Shown here: one piece after another, positions 33,932 through 46,466 of the stretch | Position numbering within the stretch: position 1 is the stretch's first letter | Layout of the letters: every line of letters starts with the position of its first letter | Origin: Orobanche coerulescens | Taxonomy: Eukaryota > Streptophyta > Magnoliopsida > Lamiales > Orobanchaceae | Length of the DNA: 64,000 bases | Assembly: GCA_033398695.1 (NCBI GenBank) | Contig: CM065802.1 | Span: 168,635,965-168,699,964, forward strand | Reading direction: 5' to 3' | Position numbers and translations under genes: made by a program | Notes under the pieces: generated by a model | Told to the model about the DNA's origin: nothing | The model's input: the letters and a program-made list of their open reading frames with translations, nothing else | Database searches by the model: none

Positions 33932-34654
33932 GAATGGTATCGGAGCAAGACCTCTCTCAGTACGGTGAGATTTGGGGATGAACCAAGCGGAAGCTGGTGA
34001 ACATGTGACACCCGGGGCCGACGAGGGCGGGGAGTGATCGCCGGTGCAATAAAAAAGGGCACGGACAATGAGCGGCTCCGAGAAAGGGGAGTGATCGCCG
34101 GTGCAATAAGAAAAATGGCACGGACAACGAGCGGCTCCTGACAAGGCTTCTAGGCGGAGGGGACATGACTGAACCGAATTCTCACCAGAACGAGAGGTAT
34201 TCCAAGACTGTATAGGTATGGGACTATACAGTTAACGAGGTTTAAAAAGGTTTACTTATACAAAACAAGATATTTCAAAACTTTCTTATTTTTAAAAGTA
34301 TAACGAATAATTACGGCATGATTATATTTTTGGGAGAATATGTGGTTCATCGCTGCTGCCCAACGTCGACTCTGAGGTAATGTTTTCAAGTATTCACTCT
34401 TTTATGAAAACTTAAAAATTATGGTATGAGTATAGAATGATTGTGTCGGCAAAATATTTGAAAGGATATGTGAAAGTTTAAATGTTGTCCGAAAGGGAAA
34501 AAATATGATTGCAAAGAAAGGTTTCAAAGTGATTTTGCTGGCACAATATTTTTAAAATTATTGATGAAAATACTCATACAAAGTTTGAAACAGATTTTCA
34601 AAGTTCTTTACGAAGCTCAAATTCGAGGACGAAATTTTTTAAAGGGGGGAGGAT
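33932..34654 (+). mobile_element. First internal region of H, with primer site and polypurine tract
   Basis: The primer site TGGTATCGGAGC is at 33935-33946. A 57-base tandem pair (units starting GGAGTGATCG at 34031 and 34088) follows. The tract AAAGGGGGGAGGAT (34641-34654) ends it. Only short frames are present, none with a retrotransposon motif. It is nearly identical to the second internal region. Confidence 0.85.
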
Positions 34655-36237
34655 TGTAACGCCCCAGTACTTATTTAAATACTAACGATCATAGATTTTG
34701 ATTCTTTTAATATTTACAGGTTGTCCTATAGTTGGACCGATACGTTCCTAGCATAAAATGAAGGATTTAAAAAGAAAAGATTTTAAAATAAATTATAAGA
34801 ATCATTTTTAAAATTTATGAAACTGATTTCGAAAAATTCCGATGATTTTGATACGATAAAATTTTCATTACAGAACACTTATATTGCAAAAATAATATTA
34901 AATTATTTTATTATTATTATCAAAAATCCGTTCCGAGCATATTCAAGATTTAACTCCGACGTGTCCGGAACAGGTCAGAAAATCGAATTTGGACACCGGG
35001 AAGGGGTCGAACCGGCCGAGCCAAGTTGACGGACATATGCCGGTCACCGCCGGACGCGCATACCGACAGCTGCCGGTCACGGCCGACAAAAGTTTCTCGA
35101 CCCATATCCGGAAAAGGCTGTCCAGCTGTCCGGATAAGGTCGGTCACGACCGACAGAAGCTTCTAGGCCACTATCCGGATAAGGCTGTCCAGCTGTCCGG
35201 ATAAGGTCGGTCACGACCGACAGAAGCTTCTCGACCACTATCCGGATAAGACTGTCCAGCTGTCCGGATAAGGTCGGTCACGACCGACAGAAGCTTCTCG
35301 GCCAACTGTCCGGATAAGGCTTCCAGCTGTCCGGGTAAGGTTGACTTTCAACCGACTTTGAGCCCTTATTTATACATGCTCCCGGACTTGTTTTTGTACA
35401 TATCATATATCATTTTTAAGCTGTGAACCTGTACTTTAAAACGACCGAAACATATTTCCCTTCCAAAAATTTAAATGCCCCCAAAAAGCCCGATCAAACA
35501 GATAGCTCAAATCTGACAGTTTTTCAAAGGTGTTTGATAAAAGTCCTCAAAGAAATTTAAGATTTTACATCAAGAATTTATGGCCGGAAATATGAAAAAG
35601 TATTTTCAAGTGCTAGGAGAAACGTATCCAGGATCTAAGAAGGACAACCGAGCCAAATTCAAAGGAAGATATTTCAAGATTTCAGCAAACGAGGTGAGGT
35701 TATACTGTTTTAATATGTTACGGTCATCGTTGTGTCGTGTAATATGACGACCCGCGAGGGGTCGAAAGAATGAAAGAAATCCGAGACGAGTCTCACACAG
35801 ATAAGAATGTTTTATGTTCATTACACAACATGATTTTGACGATTTATAAGGGTTTAATCTCACTGAGTATGCTCGCGTACTCACACCTCATCGATTATGT
35901 TTTTCAGGCTAAGGAATCGGTTTAACGGGACAAGCAGAAGATGAATACATATTCCCAACACGATGAAGTTCTAAAGAATAAAAGATGTTGTCGCCGTAAT
36001 TGTTATTATTTTTACGAAACACTTGATGTTCTTCAACGAATATAATTTCAACGGACTATGTCCGAATATTTGATTCCCCATGTCTTTGTAAAATTGTAGT
36101 GATGTTTGATTAAACGACTCTTATTGAAGATTTACTTACTAAAATGCTTCCGCAAATACTCCAGATTTATATAAAATTTTTAAGGAAAAATTGAGCCGTG
36201 TAACGTTCTTTTTAATTAAGAAAGCCAGGGCGTTACA
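34655..36237 (+). mobile_element. Second (shared middle) LTR of element H
   Basis: It is bounded by TGTAACGCCCC (34655) and GGCGTTACA (36237). It serves as 3' LTR of the first unit and 5' LTR of the second. Same layout: U3 repeats, TATA-like site, donor GAG|GTGAGG, acceptor TTTTTCAG. Confidence 0.9.
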
Positions 36238-36961
36238 GAATGGTATCGGAGCAAGACCTCTCTCAGTACGGTGAGATTTGGGGATGAACCAAGCGGAAGC
36301 TGGTGAACATGTGACACCCGGGGCCGACGAGGGCGGGGAGTGATCGCCGGTGCAATAAAAAAGGGCACGGACAATGAGCGGCTCCGAGAAAGGGGAGTGA
36401 TCGCCGGTGCAATAAGAAAAATGGCACGGACAACGAGCGGCTCCTGACAAGGCTTCTAGGCGGAGGGGGACATGACTGAACCGAATTCTCACCAGAACGA
36501 GAGGTATTCCAAGACTGTATAGGTATGGGACTATACAGTTAACGAGGTTTAAAAAGGTTTACTTATACAAAACAAGATATTTCAAAACTTTCTTATTTTT
36601 AAAATTATAACGAATAATTACGGCATGATTATATTTTCGGGAGAATATGTGGTTCATCGCTGCTGCCCAACGTCGACTCTGAGGTAATGTTTTCAAGTAT
36701 TCACTCTTTTATGAAAACTTAAAAATTATGGTATGAGTATAGAATGATTGTGTCGGCAAAAGATTTGAAAGGATATGTGAAAGTTTAAATGTTGTCCGAA
36801 AGGGACAAAATATGATTTCAAAGAAAGGTTTCAAAGTGATTTTGCTGGCACAATATTTTTAAAATTATTGATGAAAATACTCATACAAAGTTTGAAACAG
36901 ATTTTCAAAGTTCTTTACGAAGCTCAATTTCGAGGACGAAATTTTTTAAAGGGGGGAGGAT
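36238..36961 (+). mobile_element. Second internal region of H
   Basis: The primer site is at 36241-36252 and the polypurine tract ends at 36961. The same 57-base tandem pair is present. Only a few substitutions and one-base indels separate it from the first internal region. Confidence 0.85.
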
Positions 36962-38543
36962 TGTAACGCCCCAATACTTATTTAAATGCTAACGATCATA
37001 GATTTTGAGTTTTTTAATATTTACAGGTTGTCCGATACTTGGACCGATACGTTCCTAGCATAAAATGAAGGATTTAAAAAGAAAAGATTTTAAAATAAAT
37101 TATAAGAATCATTTTTAAAATTTATGAAACTGATTTCGAAAAATTCTGATGATTTTGATACGATAAAATTTTCATTACAGAACACTTATATTGCAAAAAT
37201 AATATTAAATTATTTTATTATTATTATCAAAAATCCGTTCCGAGCATATTCAAGATTTAACTTCGACGAGTCCGGAACAGGTCGGAAAATCCAATTTGGA
37301 CACCGGGAAGGGGTCGAACCGGCCGAGCCAAGTTGACGGACATCTGCCGGTCACCGCCGGACGAGCCTACCGACAGCTGCCGGTCACGGCCGACAGAAGT
37401 TTCTCGACCCATATCCGGAAAAGGCTGTCCAGCTGTCCGGATAAGGTCGGTCACGACCGACAGAAGCTTCTAGGCCACTATCCGGATAAGGCTGTCCAGC
37501 TGTCCGGATAAGGTCGGTCACGACCGAAAGAGGCTTCTCGACCACTATCCGGATAAGGCTATCCACCTGTCCGGATAAGGTCGGTCACGACCGACAGAAG
37601 CTTCTCGGCCAACTGTCCGGATAAGGCTTCCAGCTGTCCGGGTAAGGTTGACTTTCAACCGACTTTGAGCCTTAATTTATACAAGCTCCCGGACTTGTTT
37701 TTGTACATATCATATATCATTTTTATGCTGTGAACCTGTACTTTAAAACGACCGAAACATATTTCCCTTCCAAAAATTTAAATGCCCCCAAAAAGCCCGA
37801 TCAAACAGATAGCTCAAATCTGACAGTTTTTCAAAGGTGTTTGATAAAAGTCCTCAAAGAAATTTCAAATTTTACATCAAGAATTTATGGCCAGAAATAT
37901 GAAAAAGTATTTTCCAGTGCTAGGAGAAACGTATCCGGGATCCAAGAAGGACAACCGAGCCAAATTCAAAGGAAGATATTTCAAGATTTCAGCAAACGAG
38001 GTGAGTTTATACTGTTTTAATATGTTACGGTCATCGTTGTGTCGTGTAACATGACGACCCGCGAGGGGTCGAAAGAATGAAAGAAATCCGAGACGAGTCT
38101 CACACAGATAAGAATATTTTATGTTCATTACACAACATGATTTTGACGATTTATAAGGGTTTAATCTCACTGAGTATGCTCGCGTACTCACACCTCATCG
38201 ATTATGTTTTTCAGGCTAAGGAATCGACGAACGGGACAAGCAGAAGATGAATACATATTCCCAACACGATGAAGTTCTAAAGAATAAAAGATGTTGTCGC
38301 CGTAATTGTTATTATTTTTAAGAAACACTTGATGTTCTTCAACGAATATAATTTCAACGGACTATGTCCGAATATTTGATTCCCCATGTTTTTGTAAAGT
38401 TGTACTGATGTTTGATTAAACGACTCTTATTGAAGATTTACTTACTAAAATGCTTCCGCAAATACTCCGGATTTATAGAAAATTTTTAAGGAAAAATTGA
38501 GCCGTGTAACGTTCTTTTTAATTAAGAAAGCCAGGGCGTTACA
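36962..38543 (+). mobile_element. Third LTR of element H
   Basis: TGTAACGCCCC at 36962 to GGCGTTACA at 38543, followed by the GTTCA duplication and the resumed RT of F. Layout is as in the other copies. Confidence 0.9.
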
Positions 38544-38548
38544 GTTCA

Positions 38549-39130
38549 TTTCGTTTGTGTGTTGATTATCGGGAGTTGAACAGGGTAACAATCAAGAATA
38601 AGTATCCCTTACCCCGTATTGATGATCTCTTAGATCAACTTCAGGGAGCTTCAATATTTTCCAAGATCGACCTAATCTGGATATCATCAGTTGCGAATTC
38701 GAGAGTCGGATATCACAAGGACAACATTTCGTACACGCTATGGTCATTATGAGTTCGTAGTTACGCCGTTCGGGCTAACTAATGCACCTGCGGTATTCAT
38801 GGAGTTAATGAATCGGCTTTTCATCGACTTTTTGGATCAGTTTGTTGTTGTTTTCATCGATGACATTTTGATTTATTCTCGTGACCGAGAGGAACACGAG
38901 GTTCATCTTGATCAGGTTCTCCACGTGTTGAGACGAGAGCAACTTTATCGAAAGTTTCCAAATGTGAGTTCTGGATGTCTGAAGTGACTTTTTTCGGGCA
39001 TGTAATTTCATCAGAAGGAGTGCGTGGTGATCCTCAGAAGACGGAGGCTATCCAAGATTGGTTACCTCCGAAGAATGTTAAGGAAATCCGAAGCCTTCTC
39101 GGAATAGCCGGTTATTATCGGTGGTTTGTA
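38549..39130 (+). pseudogene. Reverse transcriptase of F, main part
   Basis: The text resumes [20 protein letters not shown] exactly where it was cut. A small deletion after KIDL shifts the frame (38555-38752 to 38691-38987). The catalytic [13 protein letters not shown] is intact, as are [15 protein letters not shown] and [16 protein letters not shown] second shift near 38975 moves the end into the RNase H frame. Confidence 0.85.
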
Positions 39131-39724
39131 GAACGATTTTCTAAAATCGCTCAACCAATGAAGAACCTTTTGCGAAAGGATAAAAAATACACGTGGTCCG
39201 ACGCGTGTCAACGGAGTTTTGAGGAACTCAAGAGCCGGTTAATTTCAGCACCTGTACTTTCCTTGCCGCAAGGGACGGAAGGATTTGTGGTTTATAGTGA
39301 TGCGTCCGGACAGGGTCTCGGATGTGTACTCATGCAGAATGGGAAGGTTATTGCTTATGCTTCACGGAAATTGAGACCTTACGAGGTTAATTATCCGACC
39401 CACGACCTGGAGTTAGCAGCCGTGGTTTTCGCGTTGAAGATTTGGCGTCATTACCTTTATGGCGTCACCAGTCGGATTTTCACTGATCACAAGAGTTTGA
39501 AGTATATATTTACTCAGAAGGAGTTAAATATGCGACAGAGGCGTTGGTTGGATCTAATCAAAGATTATGATATCGAGATCCTTTACCACCCGGGGAAGGC
39601 GAACGTTGTCGCCGATGCTTTGAGTCGTAAGTCCATTCAGGAGCAGATGCTTGCGCGTTTAACAGTACAGAAAGAGCTTCAACAGGAATTCCTTAGACCT
39701 GAGATCGATGTCTGGCTTCAGTGA
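39131..39724 (+). pseudogene. RNase H of element F
   Basis: The frame 38975-39724 continues through [18 protein letters not shown] (catalytic Asp), [14 protein letters not shown], and [20 protein letters not shown], then [16 protein letters not shown] with the last Asp. It is the most complete RNase H of the window. It ends with a stop after WLQ at 39724, where G continues. Confidence 0.85.
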
Positions 39725-41168
39725 GTGCAAGGGCAACTTTGCATGTTAGAGATTTCATCGCCACTTGAGGAGGCAATCAGAGAGAATCAGGGTTCAGACC
39801 CATCACGTGAGGATGTGGCTCAGGGGAAAGCACCTAGCTTTGTGATCCACGAGGATGGAATTTTGCGTTTTAAGAATCGGTTGTGCGTACCGGTGAATGG
39901 CGAGTTGAAAAATTCGATTTTGAGAGAAGCTCATGCTACCCCTTATTCTGTTCATCCGGGGTCTAGCAATATGTACAAGGACTTGAAACAAAATTACTGG
40001 TGGAGTAATATGAAGCAAGAAGTCACAGAATTTGTTTCGAGATGCTTAACCTGTCAGCAAGTCAAGATAGAACATCAGCGACCGGTAGGTATGCTGAAAC
40101 TGCTCCCTATTCCGGAGTGGAAATGGGAGGATATTTCAATGAACCTCATCACAAGTTTTCCGACGAGTCGTCGTGGCATGAATACAATCTGGGTGATTGT
40201 GGATCGTCTAACTAAGTCAGCTCGCTTTCCTTGAGATTAAGGATACGTGGGGTCCCGAGAGACTTGCCCAGCTGTTCATCAAAGAGATAGTGAGACTGCA
40301 CGGTACTCCTAAAAGTATCGTTTCCGACCGTGATGGACGGTTTGTGTCTCATTTTTTGAAATCAGTTCATCGTGCTATGGGAACTCAGCTTAATCTCAGT
40401 ACCGCCTTTCATCCTTAGTCCGACGGGCAATCAGAGAGGACTATTCAGACATTAGAGGACATGTTGAGGGCATGCGTCCTCGATTGGAAAGAGGATTGGG
40501 AAGCCCAACTACCATTAATCGAGTTCACGTATAATAATAGTTGGCATGCTTCGATTAAGATGGCACTTTACGAGGCCTTGTACGCTCGTCGTTGTCGATC
40601 TATTTTGTGTTGGGATGACCTATCCGAATCAATCGGCACCGAGCCCAATATGATTATAGCCGCCCGTGAGAAGGTAGCTTTGATCAGGAGTCGTTTGTTG
40701 ACCGCTCAGAGTCGACAGAAATCTTATGCAGACAATCGTCGCCGACCTTTAGAGTTCGAGTCGGGTGACCACGTGTTGGTCAAGGTGTCCCCGAGTCGAG
40801 GTAATTTCCATTTCGGAAAGCAGGGAAAGTTGAGTCCAAGGTTTATTGGACCGTTTGAGATTTTGGACCGAGTAGGCGAGCTAGCTTATCGATTGGCTTT
40901 ACCTCCGGCATTGAGCTGAATTCATTGTGTGTTTCATGTCTCTCAGTTGCGAAAATATGTTGCCGACCTGAGTCACATACTTCAGTTCGACAAAATCGAT
41001 ATTGCAGATGATCATTCGTATGAGGAGAGTCCCATACGAGTCTTAGAGCGGCGAATCAAACAATTGAGGAATAAGGCGATTCCTTTGGTTAAAATTCAGT
41101 GGTCTAGACACGGAGTCGAAGAGGCTACTTGGGAAACCAGGGATAGTATGTGGGAGAGTTATCCCTAG
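39725..41168 (+). pseudogene. Integrase with chromodomain-like tail, element F, broken
   Basis: The frame 39725-40234 has the zinc region (HATPYSVHPGSS, CLTCQQVK) and MNLITSFPTSRRG, where the first catalytic Asp (MDFI in relatives) is Asn. A frameshift follows at about 40234, and SDRDGRF is readable. A stop replaces Gln in HPQSDGQ near 40417. Frames 40461-40919 and 40929-41168 give IEFTYNNSWHASIK and the tail WSRHGVEEATWETRDSMWE, a degenerate chromodomain. Confidence 0.85.
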
Positions 41169-41200
41169 TTGTTTGACCCTTAGTTTTGGGGACGAAACTC

Positions 41201-41217
41201 TTTTAAGGGGCAGTGTA
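41201..41217 (+). other. Polypurine tract of element F
   Basis: TTTTAAGGGGCAGTGTA lies directly before the LTR start. One G is replaced compared with G and D, giving GGGGCAG. Confidence 0.75.
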
Positions 41218-43648
41218 TGTAATACCCGATTGTAATTCAGTCATTATCATTCAGTAATTTCATTCGGTAATTGTCACTATGTAGTTTTTCACTTGATAAC
41301 AATCATTTATCTGTGTTCACCGTTCGGAATAACTTCGAGTTGTGTATCGATATTGTTCAGTGTATCTACCTTATTCGGGAATCGAGACAAGAATATTATC
41401 TTGATCGTGGTAATTGATTCATTAGTCGATGTTGACGTTGGAATTCATGTCATTTCAAATCTCCTCATTGTTCAAATTGTGTTTTGTTGGGAGAACCTTT
41501 ATAATCATTGCTTGGAACCACCGTTTTGGGGTTTTCGTACTTCCATTTCGTGTTATTGTTTCCCAAATATTGATTACTATTTCTTTTATTCTCTTCCCGG
41601 GTCATTTTTAATCTTTTTAGGACCCAAGGGGGGTGTGGGCCGCGGCACAAGGAGTGTGCGCCGCGGCACACACATTTTCCAGTTTTGGCCAAGCAGCCTG
41701 TACTGTGGGCCTCGGCTCATGGCGGCAGGGCCGCGGCACACTGCCGAGTCACTGCCGCGGCACACCCGTCCGGGCCGCGGCACACTCATGTTGCAATCTT
41801 TGGCCGACCCGTCTGTACCGGGGGTCGCGGATCATGCCGACAGGGCCGCGGAACACTGCCGAGTCACTGCCGCGGCACATTCGTCCGGGCCGCGGCATGC
41901 TGCCGATCAATGGGGGCAGTTTTGGCCCTGTGCCGCGGCACACTTCGGCCGAGCCGCGGCACACAGTGCAGTCAGCACTATAATTGCAGTTTTTTGTGCT
42001 GATCAACTCATTTTTTCCATTTCTTCACTTTGGTCCGTGAGAGGGTTTGTGGGAGAGAATCTTCATCATCAACCACTTGAGTTTTCGTTTTTCATCATTT
42101 TCAGTCGGTTGTGAAGCTCGGATTGTCGATCTAACGCGATTTCATCGGATGAAAGTACTTGGATCTTCAAAGGTAATATTCATCAAACCTCTTGGATTTC
42201 GATTTGTGTTGAGATATGATGTTTTGGATGTTAAGATCATGTTGTATGAAGTGATATACGCATGATTATGGATATGTTTGATTATTCATTGGATTATTGA
42301 AGGATTATTCAAGAACACTTTGAATATTGAGTTGGATTTGGGGGTTTTCGATTAATCGTTGTTGTAATCACGAATTTGAATATTCATATTGGATTATTGA
42401 TCGTATTGAAGATGTTTTGTTGGTTTGAAACACTTCTTGGGGATTTGATGTTGGTATTATTGAAGTTTGATTGTAAATAATCGAAGTTTGGCCACAAAGT
42501 GTTCGATATAATGCCCCAATGAACTTAGTTTAGTCGTATCGACGTTTTGAGTTTCTTATATTCGTGTTTGATTCGTATGTTGAACGGATTGTTGGTAATT
42601 GTATTATTCAAGGTTGTTCGAGTGACCGATATCTCAATTATGACGTTGTTCGTGGAAGGATAATTGTCACTGGTGTTGTGTAAGTTAATTCTTACTCGGT
42701 TAAAAGGATATTCATTCCTTTTGTTGTTGTTCATTCATAATCATAACTCATTCATCATTGTATTAACCGTATTGAGACTTGTAATTGTCGAATAATCACT
42801 TCATTCACGAGGAACGACGGTTCCAATCATTTCATTGAGTTATCAATCACTTCACTATTATTTCATCTCGATGAGTTATTCTTGACCTTGTCGAATTATT
42901 ATCCATTGGTATTCATTGTGGTCATTCTCGCTCATATGACCTTCAGGGTTCATATTGCGTGGCCGGTGCAGATGTGTGGAATTTTTAGTCGAGCACGTGA
43001 TGGTCGTGTATTGGGAGTGATACATTGGACTGTGCACACGGTAACGTTTACCTCCGTGAGACTAATTAGGTACAAGGACGGGTGTGTCCGGTCATCCGTC
43101 TTGTACACTTGCACAGAACACTACGGGCGTACTATGATACTCCTCTTCAGCATTATTCACAACTAAGGATATTTCATAACTAAAGATATATCATGATTGT
43201 GTATTTTCAACCCTTGAGGATTGTTGTTCTGTGTAACTGACCCCGTTAGGGGATATTGTTTTTCAGGTCACGACAAGGCAAAGGCACGGGAAGAGCATGT
43301 TGACGGCGAGGAGTCCCAGTGATACTAGTAGGGGGGCCCAGTCGTTCCGGTCATTTCAGTCATTTCAGTCATTTCAGTCCTTCTTATTTATCTTCATTTG
43401 TATTTCCGCTGCAAATTCCGTTTGAGATGTTTATTTATTCAGGGTGGTGTATTTTATCTTCATATAAAATATACTAGTATTCTGTATTGTCCTGGTGTAT
43501 TGTACTTAAGCTACTCATCGGAGTATTTGGTAATATATTGTGGTTCGGTACTACAATTATATTATTTAATTCATCAGTTTTCATTCGCCTGGTGGGTCCC
43601 AGTCGGGGGTCCACGGCACTTTAATATCCGCCTAGTTGGGGTGTTCCA
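41218..43648 (+). mobile_element. 3' LTR of element F
   Basis: TGTAATACCC (41218) to GTGTTCCA (43648; the other copy ends GTGTTACA). It carries the CCGCGG array (41636-41965), donor and acceptor sites as in the 5' LTR, and the hairpin at 43449-43474. The GC-rich array has diverged more than the rest of the LTR. Confidence 0.9.
41636..41965 (+). repeat. CCGCGG word array in U3 of F, 3' LTR
   Basis: It is the counterpart of 28030-28335, with GCCGCGGCAC words in the same order. Near the end this copy keeps extra words (for example around 41940) that are altered in the 5' LTR. Confidence 0.9.
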
Positions 43649-44218
43649 CATTGGATTGCTGTCAAGCATATACTCAAGTACCTGAGAAGGACTAGGGAGC
43701 ATAAGCTTGTATATCAATCAGATACGCTTTGTCCTTTAGGTTACACTGACTCGGATTTCAGTGCGGGCAAAGAAAAGTCAAAATCAACTTCCGGATATGT
43801 TTTCACTTTGGGAGGTGGAGCTATCAGTTGGAGGAGTGTGAAGCAGAAATGCATAGCAGACTCTACCATGGAAGCCGAATATGTAGCAGCCTCAGAGGCA
43901 GCTAAAGAGGCCGTATGGCTCAAGTACTTCCTAAAGGATTTGGGTGTGATTCCTAATTTGCCCAGGAGTATTACACTATATTGTGATAATACCGGTGCTG
44001 TTGCAAATTCGAAGGAACCACGAGCCCACAAAGCAAGAAAACATATCAAGCGCAAATATCATATCATTCGAGATTTTGTGAAGAGAAGGAAGATTATTGT
44101 CTCCAAGATAGCATCTAAAGACCACCTAGCTGATCCTTTCACGAAAGGGTTGCCCTCAAAGTCATTTGAAGGGCATGTGGAAGGAATGGGGTTGAGATGT
44201 ATGGCAGCATTGCTTTGA
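43649..44218 (+). pseudogene. RNase H of copia element E
   Basis: The frame resumes as HWIAVKHILKYLRRTREHK. It holds YTDSDFSAG (first Asp), STSGYVFTLGGGAISW, STMEAEYVAASEA (Glu), CDNTGAV (Asp), HIKRKYHIIRDFV and LADPFTKGLP. It ends with TGA at 44216. No stop is seen within this part. It is the C-terminal domain of the E polyprotein, 16 kb from the rest because of F. Confidence 0.9.
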
Positions 44219-44291
44219 GTATAAGTGGGAGATAGATAGACATAGTCTAGATAGTATACTTCAAAAGCATGCTTTGAGTATAAGTGGGAGA
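44212..44291 (+). repeat. Duplicated polypurine-tract segment of copia E
   Basis: The 21-base segment from GCTTTGAG to GTGGGAGA occurs at 44212-44232 and again at 44271-44291, 59 bases apart. Only the second adjoins the LTR. The first overlaps the RNase H stop codon. Confidence 0.9.
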
Positions 44292-44292
44292 T

Positions 44293-45776
44293 TGTTATGG
44301 TTGTACACGTCAAAGCATACTTTATGCTTGTATTACCTAATTTCCCGGTCTTTATCTATGAGAATATTTAATTCATTTACCACATGTTTTGCATATTTAT
44401 TCACGCTATAGTTATGCAAATGCAGTCTAAGTTACTTTATATTATAGACAATGTGGTGTGTAGTGTCACACAGAAGATCACATTATCGGTTCCTTATATA
44501 GTAATATTTAATTCACAACCTATATAACATTAGACCGTTTTGTGAGAGGTTGTAGTATATGCTTGAGATTGGTTGGTCTTGACCATTAGCATATATTAGC
44601 GTATTCGTTATACGTTGAACAGGATCGAGGTGAGATAGATTCTTCTGTACTGACTATAAGAAGAACGTACATCTCGGATAATTATTATTTCTTAATTCTA
44701 GTGATTAATATTTAATTATATATATTTAATATTTATTGCTTTGATTTATCTTGGGTGAGAGCCACAATGATTGACTCAATATGCTCGATATTTTAGGCAA
44801 TATTATTATTTATATGATAATTAATATTATAGCTAGAAATCGTGTCCCGACCAGTCGGGTTGATCACATCCCTTGAGGCACTCGAAAGGATTATTATATT
44901 AAACCCTGCAGGTGGAATTAATTTTCCGATATAATAATAAAGGTCGAGTGGTATACTCATGTATAATACATTAATTAATTAAAAGCTGTTAGTAGCTTAA
45001 ATTAATTAATGGACATAGAATATCTTAAATACGGGAAATAATTAATTTAAAAAGGAGCCCAATTTCGTAATTTGGGATTTTGGTAGGAAGTGTAATATTA
45101 ACTTATTAGTGGACTAAGTTGATATTAACAGAGTCTTCATATTAGGAAGAGTCCTAATAATGGAAGAAGATATCTATTGGGAGTCCTTATCATATCCTCC
45201 TTAAGGTCCCTAGAGTAGCCCAAAACACCTATAAATACATGCTTAAGGGTGGCTGATTTTACTACTCACAATTGCCCAAGAAATCGATATTTTGTGTGTT
45301 TTTTAATTGTGGATCTTGACTTGTGTCTTGGATTCCATATTTTAGTTAACACAATATTTTTCTAAAATACTCAAAATATTCAAGAAAAATAGAGAGAACA
45401 AAAATCGTAAGTTTCTTGAGAGGAAAGTTTCGGCCGATCCCTTTGCAGTCCAAGTAGTCTGGTAGATTGTTGCCCACACGAAATCCGGACGTAGGCGGGA
45501 TATACTCTAGAAGATCTTGAGGTAGAAATACAAGAAGATCGAAGAGGAACACGAAGAGGACATAAATCGATCAAAATTGATTTTTCTACCACTTCGCGTC
45601 AAAGGTAAAAATTACCGACTCCCATGCGTAAATATGTTTATTTAATTGTTTATTAATCTGTTTAGTTAATTGGTTGACAAGCCTAAATAGATCCGGTTTT
45701 TGCGTTGGTTAGTTTATAAAACCTTTTATTAAATTATCACCACAAACTTGCTTCCACTGCGTTTTATATTCCAACA
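44293..45776 (+). mobile_element. 3' LTR of copia element E
   Basis: TGTTATGG (44293) to ATTCCAACA (45776), 1,484 bases, with matching inverted ends. TATAAATA is at 45230-45237, in a good position for a promoter. The remainder is AT-rich without a gene. Confidence 0.8.
45230..45237 (+). promoter_or_regulatory. TATA box in LTR of copia E
   Basis: TATAAATA, preceded by CACC and followed by CATGC, lies about 540 bases before the LTR end. Confidence 0.55.
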
Positions 45777-46432
45777 CTAGGATCGCACAAAAAACCCAAC
45801 ACAACAAAGATACTTCTCAACGGAACGACAATCATGCAACATGCGATAAAAAACTAACGTACAACACCAACAATCCGAGTCGCAAAGAAACACATGACAA
45901 AGCACGACACATGATCATATAGACACAAACATCATGCAATCCACTTAAAGTGATAAAAATTCAAGGCAACCGGAAACGAAAATCTCGGGTATTACAACAG
46001 GTTCGATCGAAAAGCCCCGAAAACCTACATTCACCCCGAGAACCAACAACACAATCATTACGAGAATAATAACTAATAGCGATGGAAAACATATCCAACC
46101 CCTGAAGGAAACTCATAAAATATTTAATCGAACATTAAAGGTCCAAAATTTTTCAAGAACACTCAAATCGCCAATCGAGTTAAACAAACTCAAAATATGG
46201 ATATACGATTCATAGAACACGGTCAATAACATCATCTAACACTAACCGATTCATCAAAATCGGGTGAAATCGAACCCTCAAGCGAATCCCAAAAACAGAC
46301 AAATATAGATTTTCTGGGAATTACCTCGAAATAGTCAAATAATAAAAAAAAGGATGATGTTAATCACGAGCAAGACCTCAATATATTATGATAATTTGTT
46401 CAAGGATAGAAACCCTTGTGAAATAGCCCAAA

Positions 46433-46466
<34 letters not shown>

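Larger units (their letters stand above)
32352..38543 (+). mobile_element. Tandem non-autonomous LTR element H
   Basis: The structure is LTR (32352-33931), internal (33932-34654), LTR (34655-36237), internal (36238-36961), LTR (36962-38543). The outer flanks carry a perfect 5-bp duplication GTTCA (32347-32351, 38544-38548). The three LTRs are about 1,580 bases and the two internals about 723. There is no gag or pol. The primer site and polypurine tract resemble those of D, F and G, so a Tekay-like element may have supplied the proteins. The tandem form with one target duplication suggests unequal exchange after a single insertion. Confidence 0.9.
27618..43648 (+). mobile_element. Ty3/gypsy chromovirus F (Tekay-like), both LTRs, split by H
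   Basis: The LTRs at 27618-30048 and 41218-43648 are both exactly 2,431 bases by my placement and very similar. Flanks GATTG and CATTG match at 4 of 5 bases. Inside: primer site, leader, internally deleted gag, ruined protease, a 56-bp minisatellite, RT split by element H, RNase H, integrase with chromodomain-like tail, polypurine tract. It sits inside copia E, which is therefore older. Confidence 0.9.
24382..45776 (+). mobile_element. Ty1/copia element E, 5'-truncated, split by F
   Basis: The element runs gag (24382), protease, integrase, RT (to 27617), then after insertion F (27618-43648) resumes with RNase H (43649-44218), polypurine tract and 3' LTR (44293-45776). The 5' LTR, primer site and the start of gag are missing at the junction with LTR C. 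The reading text across the insertion is continuous apart from a 5-base duplication (GATTG/CATTG). A Tork/TAR-type lineage is plausible. Confidence 0.85.

Noticed and set aside
33833..34166. Minus-strand frames of ~103 codons in the H internal region
   Set aside because: They read a 57-base tandem pair and the LTR end on the antisense strand. No motif.
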